From Euryodendron excelsum (taxonomy: Eukaryota; Streptophyta; Magnoliopsida; Ericales; Pentaphylacaceae): a DNA stretch of 64,000 bases. A program made the position numbers and the translations under genes. Shown here piece after piece: positions 1 to 10,870 of the stretch. Location: positions 20,028,501-20,092,500 of the forward strand of contig CM065397.1 in assembly GCA_033060915.1 (NCBI GenBank), written 5' to 3'. The notes under the pieces were generated by a model. The model was not told the DNA's origin. It ran no database searches and saw nothing but the letters and a program-made list of their open reading frames with translations. The first letter of the stretch is position 1. Each line of letters opens with the position of its first letter.

Positions 1-998
1 AGTTATGTCTATCTCAAAAAGGTATATAGAAAGGGTGAAAGAACAAGGTCATTTTCACCCTGAAAAGAATATGGCCAAAAGCGAGAAGGAAATTTAAAGG
101 TGATCCTAGGTTACAAGGAAACCGAGTAGGTATAATAGGTTTGAGCCTTTACCCTTTCTTGCAAAGCCCCGAAACCATGGCCTACATTACAACCCTATTA
201 AAGTCTCCTCTGATTGAAAGCAGATTGCTTGATCTAAATGAGTTAGATACGCTGCCAAAGCTAAAAAAAAAAAAAAAAAAAAGATGCTAATCCTACTGAA
301 AAAGGGTTAAAGACAGTTTGGATCTAAACCATGCTGAAAACAACATTGAATTTGAGCCTACATATCCCGTTGTTTCTAAAACCCCATAACCTAGCCTACA
401 TTACGGTCCTAAACAAAGTCTTCTCGGATTAAAATGGCTGGCCACTTATCGCTCTGCCAAAGGTCAGGTAAGTTGTTGCTAAGACCCCGAGAGTCGAGAG
501 TCTCAGCCCAATAACCCTATACACTAACCCTACGACAAAGAGTTGGGGGCGATCAAGAGGTTGAGTAAAGTACGAAATGCTATCATCCAATCGAGGTAAG
601 GTTGAGCCAAAAGAGAGGCTAAACCCCCGAAAAGGAGGGAGTTACCATTCCCAGGGCTACAAGTCTAACAACACCCTGTGTCATTCTATTAACATATTTC
701 TAACCTTTGCATTTGTTTAAAAACAAAAGAACAAAAAAAATTTCAGCATGGCCTTTGCACACATAGGATATAACTCCTTGTAGAAATAGGAGTCATTAGC
801 ATCAACTCATGGAATAAATATCACATGCATCTGATCATATGCCTAGCTGTAAAGATCATAAATGTATCTGTCTATTTATGCATCTAAGTACCATAAATAT
901 TCATTTATGTACAAAATATCAGAATAAAACTGTCTAACATAAATACAACTAAGGGACCAGGGGCCAAAGAGGATCAGAGTCTCCACAAGGGGTATCAA
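1..998. other. Internal non-coding spacer of E1
   Basis: No coding region is visible. The segment matches 24,590-25,630 of E2. Two related segments of roughly 80 bp lie in direct orientation (about 145-225 and 350-440). Both contain an 'acctacattac'-type core followed by a 'tctgattgaaa'-type core, and the same pair recurs in E2 near 24,705 and 24,907, so the duplication predates the two copies. A run of A lies at about 264-282. Confidence 0.6.
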
Positions 999-2841
999 TC
1001 ACAAGTCGAAGTTGATGTCATCTGGATCAAAATCCCCGAAGCCCGGCATCAGAGGAGGTGGATAACTACTCAAAGCACCACCATCCTGCAAGGAAGACAG
1101 ACCCGAAATCAGTTGCATACAAAAGGAACTAAGCAACAGCAGAGCAATAAGGAGCAAAGAGAGAATAACTTACCCCCCCACCACCCATCTGAGATAGCCG
1201 AGCCCTCAGGGAAGCTACCTCGGCCTGGTACTGGTCCCGCTCCATCTGGTACTGGTCTCTCTGGTCTCTCACAGTAGTAAACTCGGCCTGGGGTACATAT
1301 CCTCAGGCTCGGTGCCACAAGTCAACCACCTCCTGGCCAACAGCGTACCCGCCGACTACTATCTCAAACCGGGTGAAGGCACCAACCGAATGAGCCCCGA
1401 AGTGCGTAACATAATCCGTATCCAGAGGAAACAAGAACTCGGCATCTGGCTGGCGCTCCTGGTAGGGGATGGGCACTCCTGCCACCAGGGCTCCAAACAT
1501 ATACTCTGGTGGAGCTCCTGCTGATTGGAACTCCTCATGAAACTGCCGCCAGTGTCGCTCTCCAAGATAGGACTCCCAGGTGTCATCACTGAGAAAAGCA
1601 GCTCTCGATAAGGACAACGGGACAAGGTACCGGACTGTCTCGTAATGGACTGATCCAATGAAGGGCCGCCAGGTCACATCCCTCGCCTCAATCAGCTCCA
1701 GGTTAGCCCGGAGCGTCACGAAGTCAGTAATCTCCGATCGCTGGGCTACCCGGTCACGAGCCCACCTCAAAGCACGAGGATAGAGATCATCCTCAACAAC
1801 TGCAGGGTGATGCACCGGCAGGTACTCGTAACTCCACCAGACAAGGAAGGGCCAAAAGCTAATCATGCTACCCCAACGAGAAGAAGTCCGAACCCGCATC
1901 GATCGAAGAAAGCAGCCAAAAGAAAAGGACCCCCAGTCCAACTCAAACAAAGCTCCCAGATCGGCTACTATACTCACCAGACGACACGGCACGAGTGACT
2001 TGTTGTTGCAGAAGTAGCTAAAGATGATGTACAACACAAGTCGCCGTCTCATGATGTCCCGCCGGGCAGGCGATGGCTCAGTAGCAAAAGTACGCTCATC
2101 TTGACTAATCCAAGAGACCGAGAAAGCGAAACGCTCAGGATGAGGCAAGTCCAACAGCAAGCAGGCCTCGTCCCTGCTGACTGGGTGCAAGGTGATCCGC
2201 CGGCCGACAAAGGAGAGCCCCGTAATAATCGCCCAATCTAAAGGAGTAGGACCTAACTCAAAGCCGACAAAATGGAAGGTCCCAGTCTCCCCGAACCACC
2301 TCTCAACAAGTGCTAGTACCAAATGCCGGTTCAGGCGGTTAGCCTGTAATCCCATAAAAGTGCCGAATCCGATCTCCGCCAAGAAGGCACGATATGATGG
2401 GGCAGCCCGCTGCATGGTCACAAACACCTGATGAACAGCCCCTCTGAAAGCTGTATGTACCCGCGGAGGCAGCAAGTGCTGTCTAGAATACACGCTGGGA
2501 TGATAGGCAAGATCCCCGAGTAGTGGGACATCCGGTATCTGCAGATCTCCCAAGTCGGCGTCTGTCTGCCTACGCCTGGAAGAAGCTCTCCCATAGCCGG
2601 TCACCTGATCCCCAGGGCCCGGTACCTCCTCCTCGGCATCAATCTCCTTGGCAAAAGCCTGCTCAACCAGAGGAAAATGGTCGACAGGTAGTCTACTCCA
2701 CTGCCCACTCTAGCTGGATGAAGATCGTCCGGTAGATCGTCGACTATCTCTAGATCGACTAGAGCCACCAGCAGAATCTATCCGGGCCGCCTTCCCCGAG
2801 CGGCGCCTCCTCTCAGAACCATCATCACTCGTGTCTGCTAT
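999..2841 (-). pseudogene. Antisense plant mobile domain (PMD) gene of E1, two exons, disabled
   Basis: Exon 1 is 2841-1174 (556 codons, no frameshift) and exon 2 is 1085-999 (28 codons plus stop). The 88-bp intron has GTAAG donor and TTGCAG acceptor. The middle, about residues 165-450, is a PMD (aminotransferase-like plant mobile domain) with the blocks LNRHLVLALVERWFGETGTF, FELGPTPLDWAIITGLSFVG and WARDRVA. The N-terminus is Ser/Arg rich, like a nuclear localisation region. Exon 1 ends in a Gln/Arg/Glu-rich stretch that could form a coiled coil. Exon 2 ends in an acidic tail, GFGDFDPDDINFDL. Defects are ATA where E2 has the ATG, TAG at 2710-2712 and TGA at 1303-1305. The longest open stretch is 433 codons (1303-2604). 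The family occurs both in host silencing proteins (MAIN, MAIL1) and in transposons; the role here is unknown. Confidence 0.85.
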
Positions 2842-4150
2842 CCTGAAAAGGTAAGCCAAGGTAAGTGATGTTAATATACCATCCATGCAGTTTAAATAAC
2901 AGTAAAATAAAACAAACAAATAACACAAACAAGAAAAATAAAAGATTTCGAATAATAAATCAAAAACAAAATTTTCACACTTCTTGATTTTTCCAACTCT
3001 GAATCACATCTCAAGGGTTCTCTGCCTTTTCTCTTCAAAAAGATTTTATTTCGAACACTTCAACCAACTCTTTCCATAATTTCTAAAAATTTCGGCAGAG
3101 TCTCGTTTAAAAATGGCCCCTACAACACCCATGACATCAACATAAAATGCAAAATGTGCACTTTCCAACAATCACATGACAATGGCACCCGTGCACACTT
3201 TTCAATTTTTCAAAATTTTCAAAGCACATGTTTTATTTTTTAAATAAATCAATGGTTTTCAAACATCTTCCGAAATTTTTCAAAATCACCTCAATTGTTT
3301 TCGAAAATATTCCAATCTTTTTCCAAATTTCAAACTTTTAAAATTTCATTAATTTCTTGAATTTTCTAATTTTTTCTAATTTTCTAAATATTTTTCTATT
3401 TTTCAAAAAATAAAAAATTCACCGAGTTTTCAAAAAATCAAGAAACTTCATACGATTGTTAAACACATTTTTCTAAGGCACATTGCACAAAAACATAGCT
3501 AGAAAGCCCAATACCCATGCCTGTAGGAACAAATCCCCTAGTCCTGCAGAAAACCCTCTTCGCATAATCTGAAAAATCATTCAAATTCAATCAAACAACC
3601 ATCAAAATGCAAAAACAACATCACCAAAGTGTTCAAAGCATATCAAAACATCAATTTTCACTATTCACATGATTCAAACGAGGTTCTGCACATCAAAATC
3701 AATAAAATTTGAAAAACTCACTTTTCGGGAGTTCTCCGGCGAAATCTTCTCTTCCGGCGACGTGGTCTCCTTCCGGCAATCACCGTGGTCTCCAAGAGGT
3801 GCCCTTTCAAGGTTCAAGTCAAGTCTCACGCAGAATCTCTCGGATTTGCAGAATTTCTCCAAAATGCCGTGGCTGTTCGAACCAGAAATTTTCTGGTTTT
3901 TAACTTTAAGCCTAGCGCCACAAGCAGAGGTGCCAGTTCTTTCTTGCCAAGGGCGCCACTACTAGTGGCGCAAATTATAAATTTTGGGCAGTTTTGCCCT
4001 TTTTCCCGCCAAAACTCGTTTTCGAAGGCCTTTTTGGCCCGTTATCTGTTTTCGACCCCCGTTGTCGAAAGATTTCCAATGTCCGTCCCTCCGACTGCCT
4101 CGCAGTCAACATGGGACTCTTACTTTTGTCGTTTTCTATCTTTGACAAGC
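2842..4150. other. E1 spacer between antisense PMD gene and purine tract; candidate antisense promoter and leader
   Basis: There is no convincing coding region. On the minus strand this is the 5' flank of the PMD gene. It ends at the gene with a pyrimidine-rich tttcag that could be a leader-intron acceptor just before the start. It matches 27,479-29,485 of E2. A perfect inverted repeat with 8-nt arms gcgccact/agtggcgc and a 3-nt spacer lies at 3953-3971. The same motif occurs upstream of the sense LTR promoter. The stretch from about 2,940 to 3,700 is AT-rich and G-poor. Confidence 0.55.
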
Positions 4151-4173
4151 AAAGACAGAAAAAGAGGGGCAGC
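4151..4173 (+). promoter_or_regulatory. Polypurine tract of E1
   Basis: A purine-rich run (agacagaaaaagaggggcag) sits directly before the LTR start tgtaagc. The same tract precedes LTR C at 29,486-29,510. In LTR elements this primes plus-strand DNA synthesis, and its place fixes 4174 as a 3' LTR start in plus orientation. Confidence 0.8.
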
Positions 4174-4379
4174 TGTAAGCACCCCATTTTTGACCGCTCG
4201 GCAGTCTACATTCCGTCCAAACTTGTTTTCAAGTCATTATGGGTATATTCCTATCGAAACCAGTTCTCTAGGTCCAAATCCCGTCTGTCCATCGCTTCGC
4301 GGGCCTCTCAGGCCCAAATAGAGGCAAAATGACCAAAATGCCCTTAGGGGCTTTGTCCTTTCCTTTCCAATTCCAATCC

Positions 4380-5285
4380 CACTCTTGAGACAGTTTATTC
4401 CTCGAGACGGTTCCAATCCAGGCACGTCTTTTCGAAGACGGTAAGACCCCTTTCCAATCCCTCTCTCGAGACAGTTTATTCCTCGAGACGGTTCCAATCC
4501 AGGCACATCTTTTCGAAGACGGTAAGACCCCTTTCCAATCCCTCTCTCAAGACAGTTTATTCCTCGAGACGGTTCCAATCCAGGCGCATCTCTTCGGAGA
4601 CGGTAAGACCCCTTTCCAATCCCACTCTCGAGACAGTTTATTCCTCGAGACGGTTCCAATCCAGGCGCGTCTCTTCGGAGACGGTAAGACCCCTTTCCAA
4701 TCCCACTCTCGAGACACTTTATTCCTCGAGATGGTTCCAATCCAGGCACGTCTTTTCAAAGACGGTAAGACCCCTTTCCAATCCCTCTCTCGAGACAGTT
4801 TATTCCTCGAGACGATTCCAATCCAGGCGCGTCTCTTCGGAGACGGTAAGACCCCTTTCCAATCCCACTCTCGAGACAGTTTATTCCTTGAGATGGTTCC
4901 AATCCAGGCACGTCTTTTCGAAGACGGTAGGACCCCTTTCCAATCCCTCTCTCGAGACGGTTCCAATCCAGGCACGTCTTTTTGAAGACGGTAAGACCCC
5001 TTTCCAATCCCTCTCTCGAGACAATTTATTCCTCGAGACGGTTCCAATCCAGGCGCGTCTCTTCGGAGACGGTAAGACCCCTTTCCAATCCCACTCTCGA
5101 GACAGTTTATTCCTCGAGATGGTTCCAATCCAGGCACGTCTTTTCGAAGACGGTAAGACCCCTATCCAATCCCTCTCTCGAGACAGTTTATTCCACGAGA
5201 CGGTTCCAATCCAGGCACGTCTTTTTCGATGACGGTAAGACCCCTTTCCAATCCCTCTCTTGAGACAGTTTATTCCTCGAGACGG
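4380..5285 (+). repeat. 81-bp minisatellite in U3 of LTR A
   Basis: About eleven head-to-tail units. The landmark 'ggttccaatcc' recurs at 4409, 4490, 4571, 4652, 4733, 4814, 4895, 4959, 5040, 5121 and 5202. The spacing is 81 bp, except one 64-bp unit that lost 17 bp. Each unit has a short inverted repeat around 'cgtcttttcgaagacg'. LTRs C and D hold only a single related unit (near 29,700 and 37,200), so the array expanded in LTR A. Confidence 0.92.
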
Positions 5286-6260
5286 TCCGAGTAGCGAAAC
5301 TACTCACAAAACCGTTAGAGTAGCGGAAATACTCACAAAACTATTAGAGTAGCGGAAACACTCATAAATAGGTCGATATAGGGAATTGGCAACAAATCCC
5401 TGTGTCACGACGACCGTCGTTAGAGTGGCGGAAACACTCAAAACCCAGGTCAACACCAGTGTCTGTTAGCCCGCTTCGGTGAAAAATGACCAAACTACCC
5501 TTTGGACCTTTTCCGGTCAATATGACCATTTTGCCCCTAGGCATCTGAATGCCCCGGGAACCACGCCGGCTCTGGGTATCAAATCGGTAACCCTCTGAGA
5601 TTACCTTTTATAGTACTCTCAACCTTCCTTTATCTTTTCGGATCATTCCGAGTCAGTTCCGGCCAACCCGGTACAAAATGACCGTTTTGCCCCTGGTGGG
5701 CTGGTTTCCTTTTTCGACCACACCGACTCTGGGTATCAAACTGGTAACCTCTTGAAACTAATTTTTATAGTGTTCTCAACCTCCTTTTACCTTTTTGGAT
5801 CATTCCGAGTCAGTTCCGGCCAACCCGGTGCGAAATGACCGTTTTGCCCCTGGTGGCCCGGTCTCCTTTTCCGACCACGCTGGCTCTGGAAATCAAACTG
5901 GAAACCTCTGGGAACATTCTGAATAATGTTTTCAGATCCCAAGTCTTCTTCCGGGACAGTCCGAGTCTGTCCCGGCAGTTTCCCGGTCCGATTGACCGTT
6001 TTGCCCCTAAAGGCCCGGTCAACCCTTCCGACCCGTCTTATCCTCATTTCTCAGGTCAAATACCTCCAGGACACTATTTTAAGTGTTCATGCTCCTTTCC
6101 GGCCTTCCGGGTCATTCCTGGCTCCTTCAAATCATTCCCGGACTTTCCGGAGTTACTCCTAGAGAAGCCAGGCTAAAAATTACATGGTAGTCACTAGTAC
6201 AGGCGCCCAAATCTAGTCAAAGATACGTTGCTTACCGACTTGAAACCTTTCCTAATTGGC

Positions 6261-6382
6261 TGGCGCCACTAGTAGTGGCGCCAAGCCAAAAAATGGCCTG
6301 GCGCCACTCCTAGTGGCGCCAGTGTAAAATTTGCCCTAGCGCCACTGCAACAGGCGCCAGTGTTGTCCAACTTCTATAAATA
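6261..6382 (+). promoter_or_regulatory. LTR A core promoter: GGCGCC inverted repeats and TATA box
   Basis: TATAAATA lies at 6375-6382. Upstream are two 23-bp inverted repeats. At 6261-6283 the arms are tggcgccacta/tagtggcgcca with a 1-nt spacer; at 6299-6321 the arms are tggcgccact/agtggcgcca with a 3-nt spacer. A weaker third copy is at 6339-6361. Related clusters precede the TATA box of LTRs B, C and D. I infer a protein-binding site for the U3 promoter. Transcription should start some 30 bp after the TATA box, leaving roughly 3.6 kb of R plus U5. Confidence 0.6.
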
Positions 6383-7259
6383 CAGAGCCTCATTCAAACT
6401 GAAAAGGATCCGCAAACTTAACCTAAAAATCCTATAATTCGATATACAGAGCTCGAGCACTCCCTAAACCCTAGCCTCCTTAGGTTCTCCAAACCCTAGC
6501 CACTATACACAAACCCTAGCCTCCTATACACTCATACACTCCCCCATACACTCATACACTAGCCTTCAACCATCCTTTGAAGACTTGAAGAGCTGCCATC
6601 CAAAGCTTGAAGACAACTCTTGAAGACTGAAGGTGAAGATCAAGACAAAGACCGAAGACCGAAGACAGCACGGCGCGCAAAATAAACAAGACATACGGTA
6701 GGCTCCCTATTTAAATTTTCGCACTTCCCCCCTCTCTCTTCTCTCTCCTAACCCACTTGGGTTTTCTCTATTTTAATCCCCCATCTCTTCCCCCCCCCCC
6801 CCCCCCCCTTTTTTGCATGCTTGAAACAAGGGGACTTCCGATCCATGTGTAGGATTAGACTGTTGGAGAGTCACCGTGTCGGGGCTTTCTTCTAGTCTAA
6901 CCAGAGACCACGTGGGTCCGGCCCCCCTGATTATGTGGTGAAGCCTTAGCCTTGTATGTTCACGACCCCAAATTGCATTGTGCATATCATAGTCTTGCAT
7001 CTTCCAAAATCCGTTTTCAAAGTTGTTTTCAAATCGTTTTAAACTTGTTTTCAAAATTGCATCAAAATCTCTTTTTCAAAACATGTTTTCAAAATCACAA
7101 TCCTAGGGTGATTCTAGCTTTTCCATGGCTAGGATTGCTTTAGGAAAGTGTTACATTTAAAGTGACCAATTCGGTCCATATTTTCGAAATCTTGTTGTTT
7201 TCAAAACCATTTTCCTAAAGTGGTTCTAGCCCTCTTATGGTTAGAATTGCTTTAGGAAA

Positions 7260-9160
7260 GTCAGATGTTTTTACACCTTCTAAAAACGCTCTTTTCAAAA
7301 AGTCTTTCTTCCTAAAAATCTCTTTTTCGACATACTTTCCTAAAACTCTCCTCTCCAAAATTGTTTTCAAAAACTCCCTTCCAAAATCTATTTTTCAAAA
7401 CTCCCTTTTTCAACTCCTTTCCAAAATCCTCCCCCCAAAATCCACTTTCTAAAAACGTTCCCCAAAAATCTTTCCAAAAACTCTCTCCAACAATCTTCAA
7501 CCAAAAACCTTCCTAGAAAAACTCTCTCCAAAAGTCTTTCCAAAAACTCTACTTCCAAAATCTTCCGTCTAGAAGTTTCCCTCTAGGATTTTCCTTCTAA
7601 AATCTACGTTTCTAAAAACACACTTTCCAAAACTCCTCTTTAAAATCCCTTTCCAAAAACTCTCTGTAAATTCACTTTCCAAAAACTCCTCCCTAGGATT
7701 CCCTTCTAGAAAACCTTCGTTTCCAAAAACGCACTTTCCAAAAACTCTTTTCTTAAAGCCCAAGTCAAGCCCTAGAACCCACCGTTAGGAAACCTTAATT
7801 TTCTTTCCAAAAACATGGTTTTCAAACTTGCCCCAAACCTAGGTTTCCAAAACCTCTTGTTTTCTACATCAAAACTATCCTTGTTTTCAAAACCTATTTT
7901 CTACGTCGAAACTAGAATTTTTCAAATCTAGGGTTTCTAGAATCTTCCCTTCCAAATCCTTGTCAAATCAAATCTTCCCTTTAAGAAACCAAATCCAATC
8001 TCTCCGTTTAGGAAACTAGATTCTATCCTCCGTTTTTTAAAACAAAATCAAACCTTCTCTTTTAGAAACAAAATCCAATTCCTTCCAAATCCAAATCTTT
8101 CTTAATTCAAATCCTTCCTAAACTTCCACTTTCCTCAACCTTAAGTTTCCAAAACTTGAACATAAAAATCTTTCCTAAATTTTAAAACTCAATTTTCAAA
8201 TCTTTTCTAATTCAACCCTTTTCTAATTCTACCCTCTTTCTAAATCTCAACATTTCAAATCTAAGCTTTCAATTCTTTCCTAAACTCAACATTTCCTAAT
8301 ATTAAGATTTTCTAAAACTCAAACTCTAAAACTTTCTAAATTTCAAATCTTTCCAAATTCAAAACTTTCTAAGTTCAAAACTTTCTTAAGTTAAATCTTT
8401 CTAAACCTAAATCTCTCCAAAATTCTAAACTTTCCAAAACTTCAACATCTTTCCAAATTTAAGACTTTTCTAAACTCAAAACTTTCTTAATTCAAACATT
8501 TCCTAAACTAAAAACTTTCCTTTTTCAAACCTTTCCTAAAACGAAACTTTCTTATTTTCAAAACTTCCTTGTTTTCAAAACTTTCCAAATTCAAAACTTC
8601 CCTTTTTCAAGCATTCCAAAAATTCAAAACTTTCTTAACTTGAAACTTTCCAAATTCTAAACTTTTCTCAAACTAAACTTTTCTTAATTCAAAACATTTC
8701 TAAATTCAATACTTTCCCATTTCAAAACTTTCCTAAAGTTGAAAACTTTCTTAAACCCAAAGCTTTCTTAAGTTGAAACTTTCTTAAATTCAAAACTTTC
8801 CTAAACCTAAAACTTTCCTAAATTCAGAACTTTCCTAATTCGAAAACTTTCCTAAATTCAAAACTTTCCTAATTCGAAACTTTCCTAAATCGGACCTTTC
8901 CTAATTCGAACATCTCCTAAAATCCAATCTTTCCAAATCTTCCAAGCCAAGTCAAATCTTTCCTAGGTCTCTTCTCTTTCCTAAGTCTAGGTTTTCTTAA
9001 ACCTTCTCTTTTCCAAAACAAGTCCAAATCTATCTTTTCAAATCAAAGTCCAATCTTTTCCAAAATATCAATTTCCAATCTCCTCTTCTAATCTCAAATC
9101 AAATCCAATTTTTAATTCAATCTTTTTCTTCCAATCCAATCTCTCTTTTCAAATCAATCT
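7260..9160 (+). other. G-depleted pyrimidine/A tract of LTR A
   Basis: About 1.9 kb is built almost only of A, C and T in degenerate 10-15 nt units resembling 'aaactttcctaa' and 'ccaaaaactct'. G is nearly absent on this strand. Equivalent tracts lie at about 18,290-19,960 (B), 31,960-33,420 (C) and 39,600-40,720 (D). It lies downstream of the TATA box and so would be in the transcript leader. No reading frame is credible. Confidence 0.8.
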
Positions 9161-9815
9161 ATTTTCAATCGAACTCTTGTTCGAACTACGACTGACCTGA
9201 TTCCCCCAAAGGGATACGTAGGCAACCTTCATAGGTGCGGTCACAACACTTTTCAAACTTTCAATTCCACCCTCATGGGTGCGGTCTTCACATTTTTCAA
9301 ACCTCAAATTCCAATTTCAAAATTTCCATTGTCAAATTTCTATTTCCAAATTTTCAAATTTTCCAATTTTAATTCCATCTCTTCAAATCTATTTTCAAAT
9401 CAAATCAATTTCAAATCAATGTTTTTCTAAATCTATTTTTCCATTCTCTTATTTTGCATTTGCATATCATGCATCATGTTAGTTTTCAAACATTGTTTTT
9501 CTAAAGTGAACAGGGTTGAACATTTGTTAATTAAAGACTCTCATAGGTGAATCTAGGGTAGATTGACATGTAGGTACCGAAAGGGCGGGGTAGGGTGATA
9601 GCTTAGTGCGTCTTCCCTACACGTAACCAACCCCCAAACCTAGAATCACTGATTTCAAAGACCAAAAAGGAGTTATTTTTCAAAAAGGGCTAAATGTTTT
9701 CCAGAGGTTGCCAAACAACCTGTTTTCTTAAAAACCCTCTCTTGAGGAGATATTTTCAAAATCGTTTTTCAAAAACCCTAAGTGTAGTTTTCAGCTTATG
9801 CTTAGTTTTTAGGTG

Positions 9816-9842
9816 ACCTAACTCACCTTAATCAAGTTAGGT
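9816..9842 (+). promoter_or_regulatory. Conserved hairpin near the 3' end of LTR A
   Basis: Arms acctaact and agttaggt flank an 11-nt loop, about 160 bp before the LTR end. The same hairpin is in B (near 20,660), C (near 34,130) and D (near 41,355), although the flanks differ. A role in RNA 3'-end formation, packaging or strand transfer is inference. Confidence 0.5.
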
Positions 9843-10029
9843 GGTGACCCCGAATCTTTTTCAAAAACCCTTTATTCAAATCTATTTTCAATTCAAACCT
9901 AGTCGCACTCATTCTTATAGGAGGGTGAGTTCTAACAAGAGAGTACAGCATTTTTCCCGCTTGTGTGAGTATTCCTCGAGTGCGAAAAATCTAGGCGCGA
10001 CATGCACATGTCAACCACTTCTTTAGCTC

Positions 10030-10870
10030 TTGATATGCATGCTCGCTAGCATAATCCCATTAAAACCTAACTCCCTTCCGAGTTAATCGAGTCGTAGGGC
10101 CAGCTAGTCGAGAAAAGTCCTTAATAAATCTATAGTAGTAACCAGCTAACCATAGAAAAGCTTCGAATCTCAAACACAGACTTTGGCCTAACCCAATCAG
10201 TCACAGTACCAACCTTGGTAGGATCTACTGAGATACCATCTAAAGAAACCACATGCCCTAGGAATTTCACCTCTGATAACCAGAACTCACACTTGGTCGC
10301 CTTAGTATACAATTGATGCTCTCGGAGAGACTGAAGTACTATCCTTAAATACTACTCATTCTCTACCTCTGACCCAATAAATAAGGATATCATCGATGAA
10401 TACCACCACAAAAGTGTCAAGATACTGCTGAAAGATCTGATTCATGAAATCCATGAATATGGCTGGAACGTTTGTCAGCCCAAATGATATGACCACAAAT
10501 TCATAATGACCGTAGCGAGTACAAAATGTTGTCTTGGGTATATCCTCATCTCTATCACTTAACTGATGTTATCCAGACTAAAGAACTATCTTCGAGAAAC
10601 ACTTAAAACCCCTCAACTGAACAAACAAATTATCTATCCTTGGTAAATGGTACTTATTCTTGATAGTAACCCTATTCAACTGTCGGTAATCTACACACAA
10701 TCTCAAAGTCCCAGCCTTTTTATTGGAAAAAATTTATAGATGCTCCACAAGGAGAAGTACTAGGTCTTATGAAGCTAAGATCGAGCAACTTCTACAACTG
10801 CGACTTGAGCTCTTGAAGCTCAGCAGGTGCCATCCTATATGGAGCAATGGAAATGGGCCATGTGCTTGGC
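10030..10870 (-). pseudogene. M1 reverse transcriptase fragment
   Basis: The minus strand encodes broken gypsy [22 protein letters not shown] followed by ISVDPTKV (10130-10312) is the segment after the RT active site. Further right come remnants of the N-terminal RT block, including 'AELQELKSQLQ' at about 10,800. Several stops and frameshifts interrupt it. The same order is seen in M2 at 35,850-36,700. Confidence 0.8.

Larger units (their letters stand above)
1..10002 (+). mobile_element. Giant-LTR Ty3/gypsy element E1, 3' portion (Tat-lineage-like, family E)
   Basis: The 3' part of an LTR retrotransposon whose 5' part lies left of the window. Positions 1-4173 are internal sequence, collinear with about 24,590-29,510 of E2. 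Then come a purine-rich tract and the 3' LTR (4174-10002). Orientation is set by the purine tract before the LTR and by sense gag in E2. The internal part holds an antisense plant-mobile-domain gene and no pol sequence. The right end abuts minus-strand gypsy M1 at 10003, so E1 inserted into M1. The first bases after the LTR are tgcac, the expected target duplication, but the left partner is outside the window. Tat assignment rests on E2 gag and on the position of the antisense gene. Confidence 0.85.
4174..10002 (+). repeat. LTR A (3' LTR of E1), 5829 bp
   Basis: Begins TGTAAGCACCCC and ends GGCGCGACA, giving TG...CA termini. It is collinear with LTRs B, C and D. In order it holds an 81-bp minisatellite, about 900 bp with repeated 'tttgcccct' blocks, a GGCGCC inverted-repeat cluster, a TATA box at 6375, a C homopolymer (6790-6808), a 2-kb G-poor tract, a conserved block around 'gatacgtaggcaac' (about 9,210), another around 'aagggcggggtaggg' (about 9,580), and a hairpin near the 3' end. 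It exceeds the other three mainly through the minisatellite. ORFs inside it are compositional artefacts. Confidence 0.92.

Noticed and set aside
4237..5263. Several long overlapping reading frames with repeated PGLEPSRGINCL-like protein units
   Set aside because: They arise because the minisatellite unit is 81 bp, a multiple of three without stops; both strands are open for the same reason and no protein family matches.
4380..5285. Possible CRISPR-like array
   Set aside because: The units are contiguous 81-bp repeats without unique spacers, in a plant LTR.
7237..7763. Phe/Lys/Ser-rich small frames in the G-poor tract
   Set aside because: Stop-poor only because of biased composition; not conserved in LTRs B, C and D.
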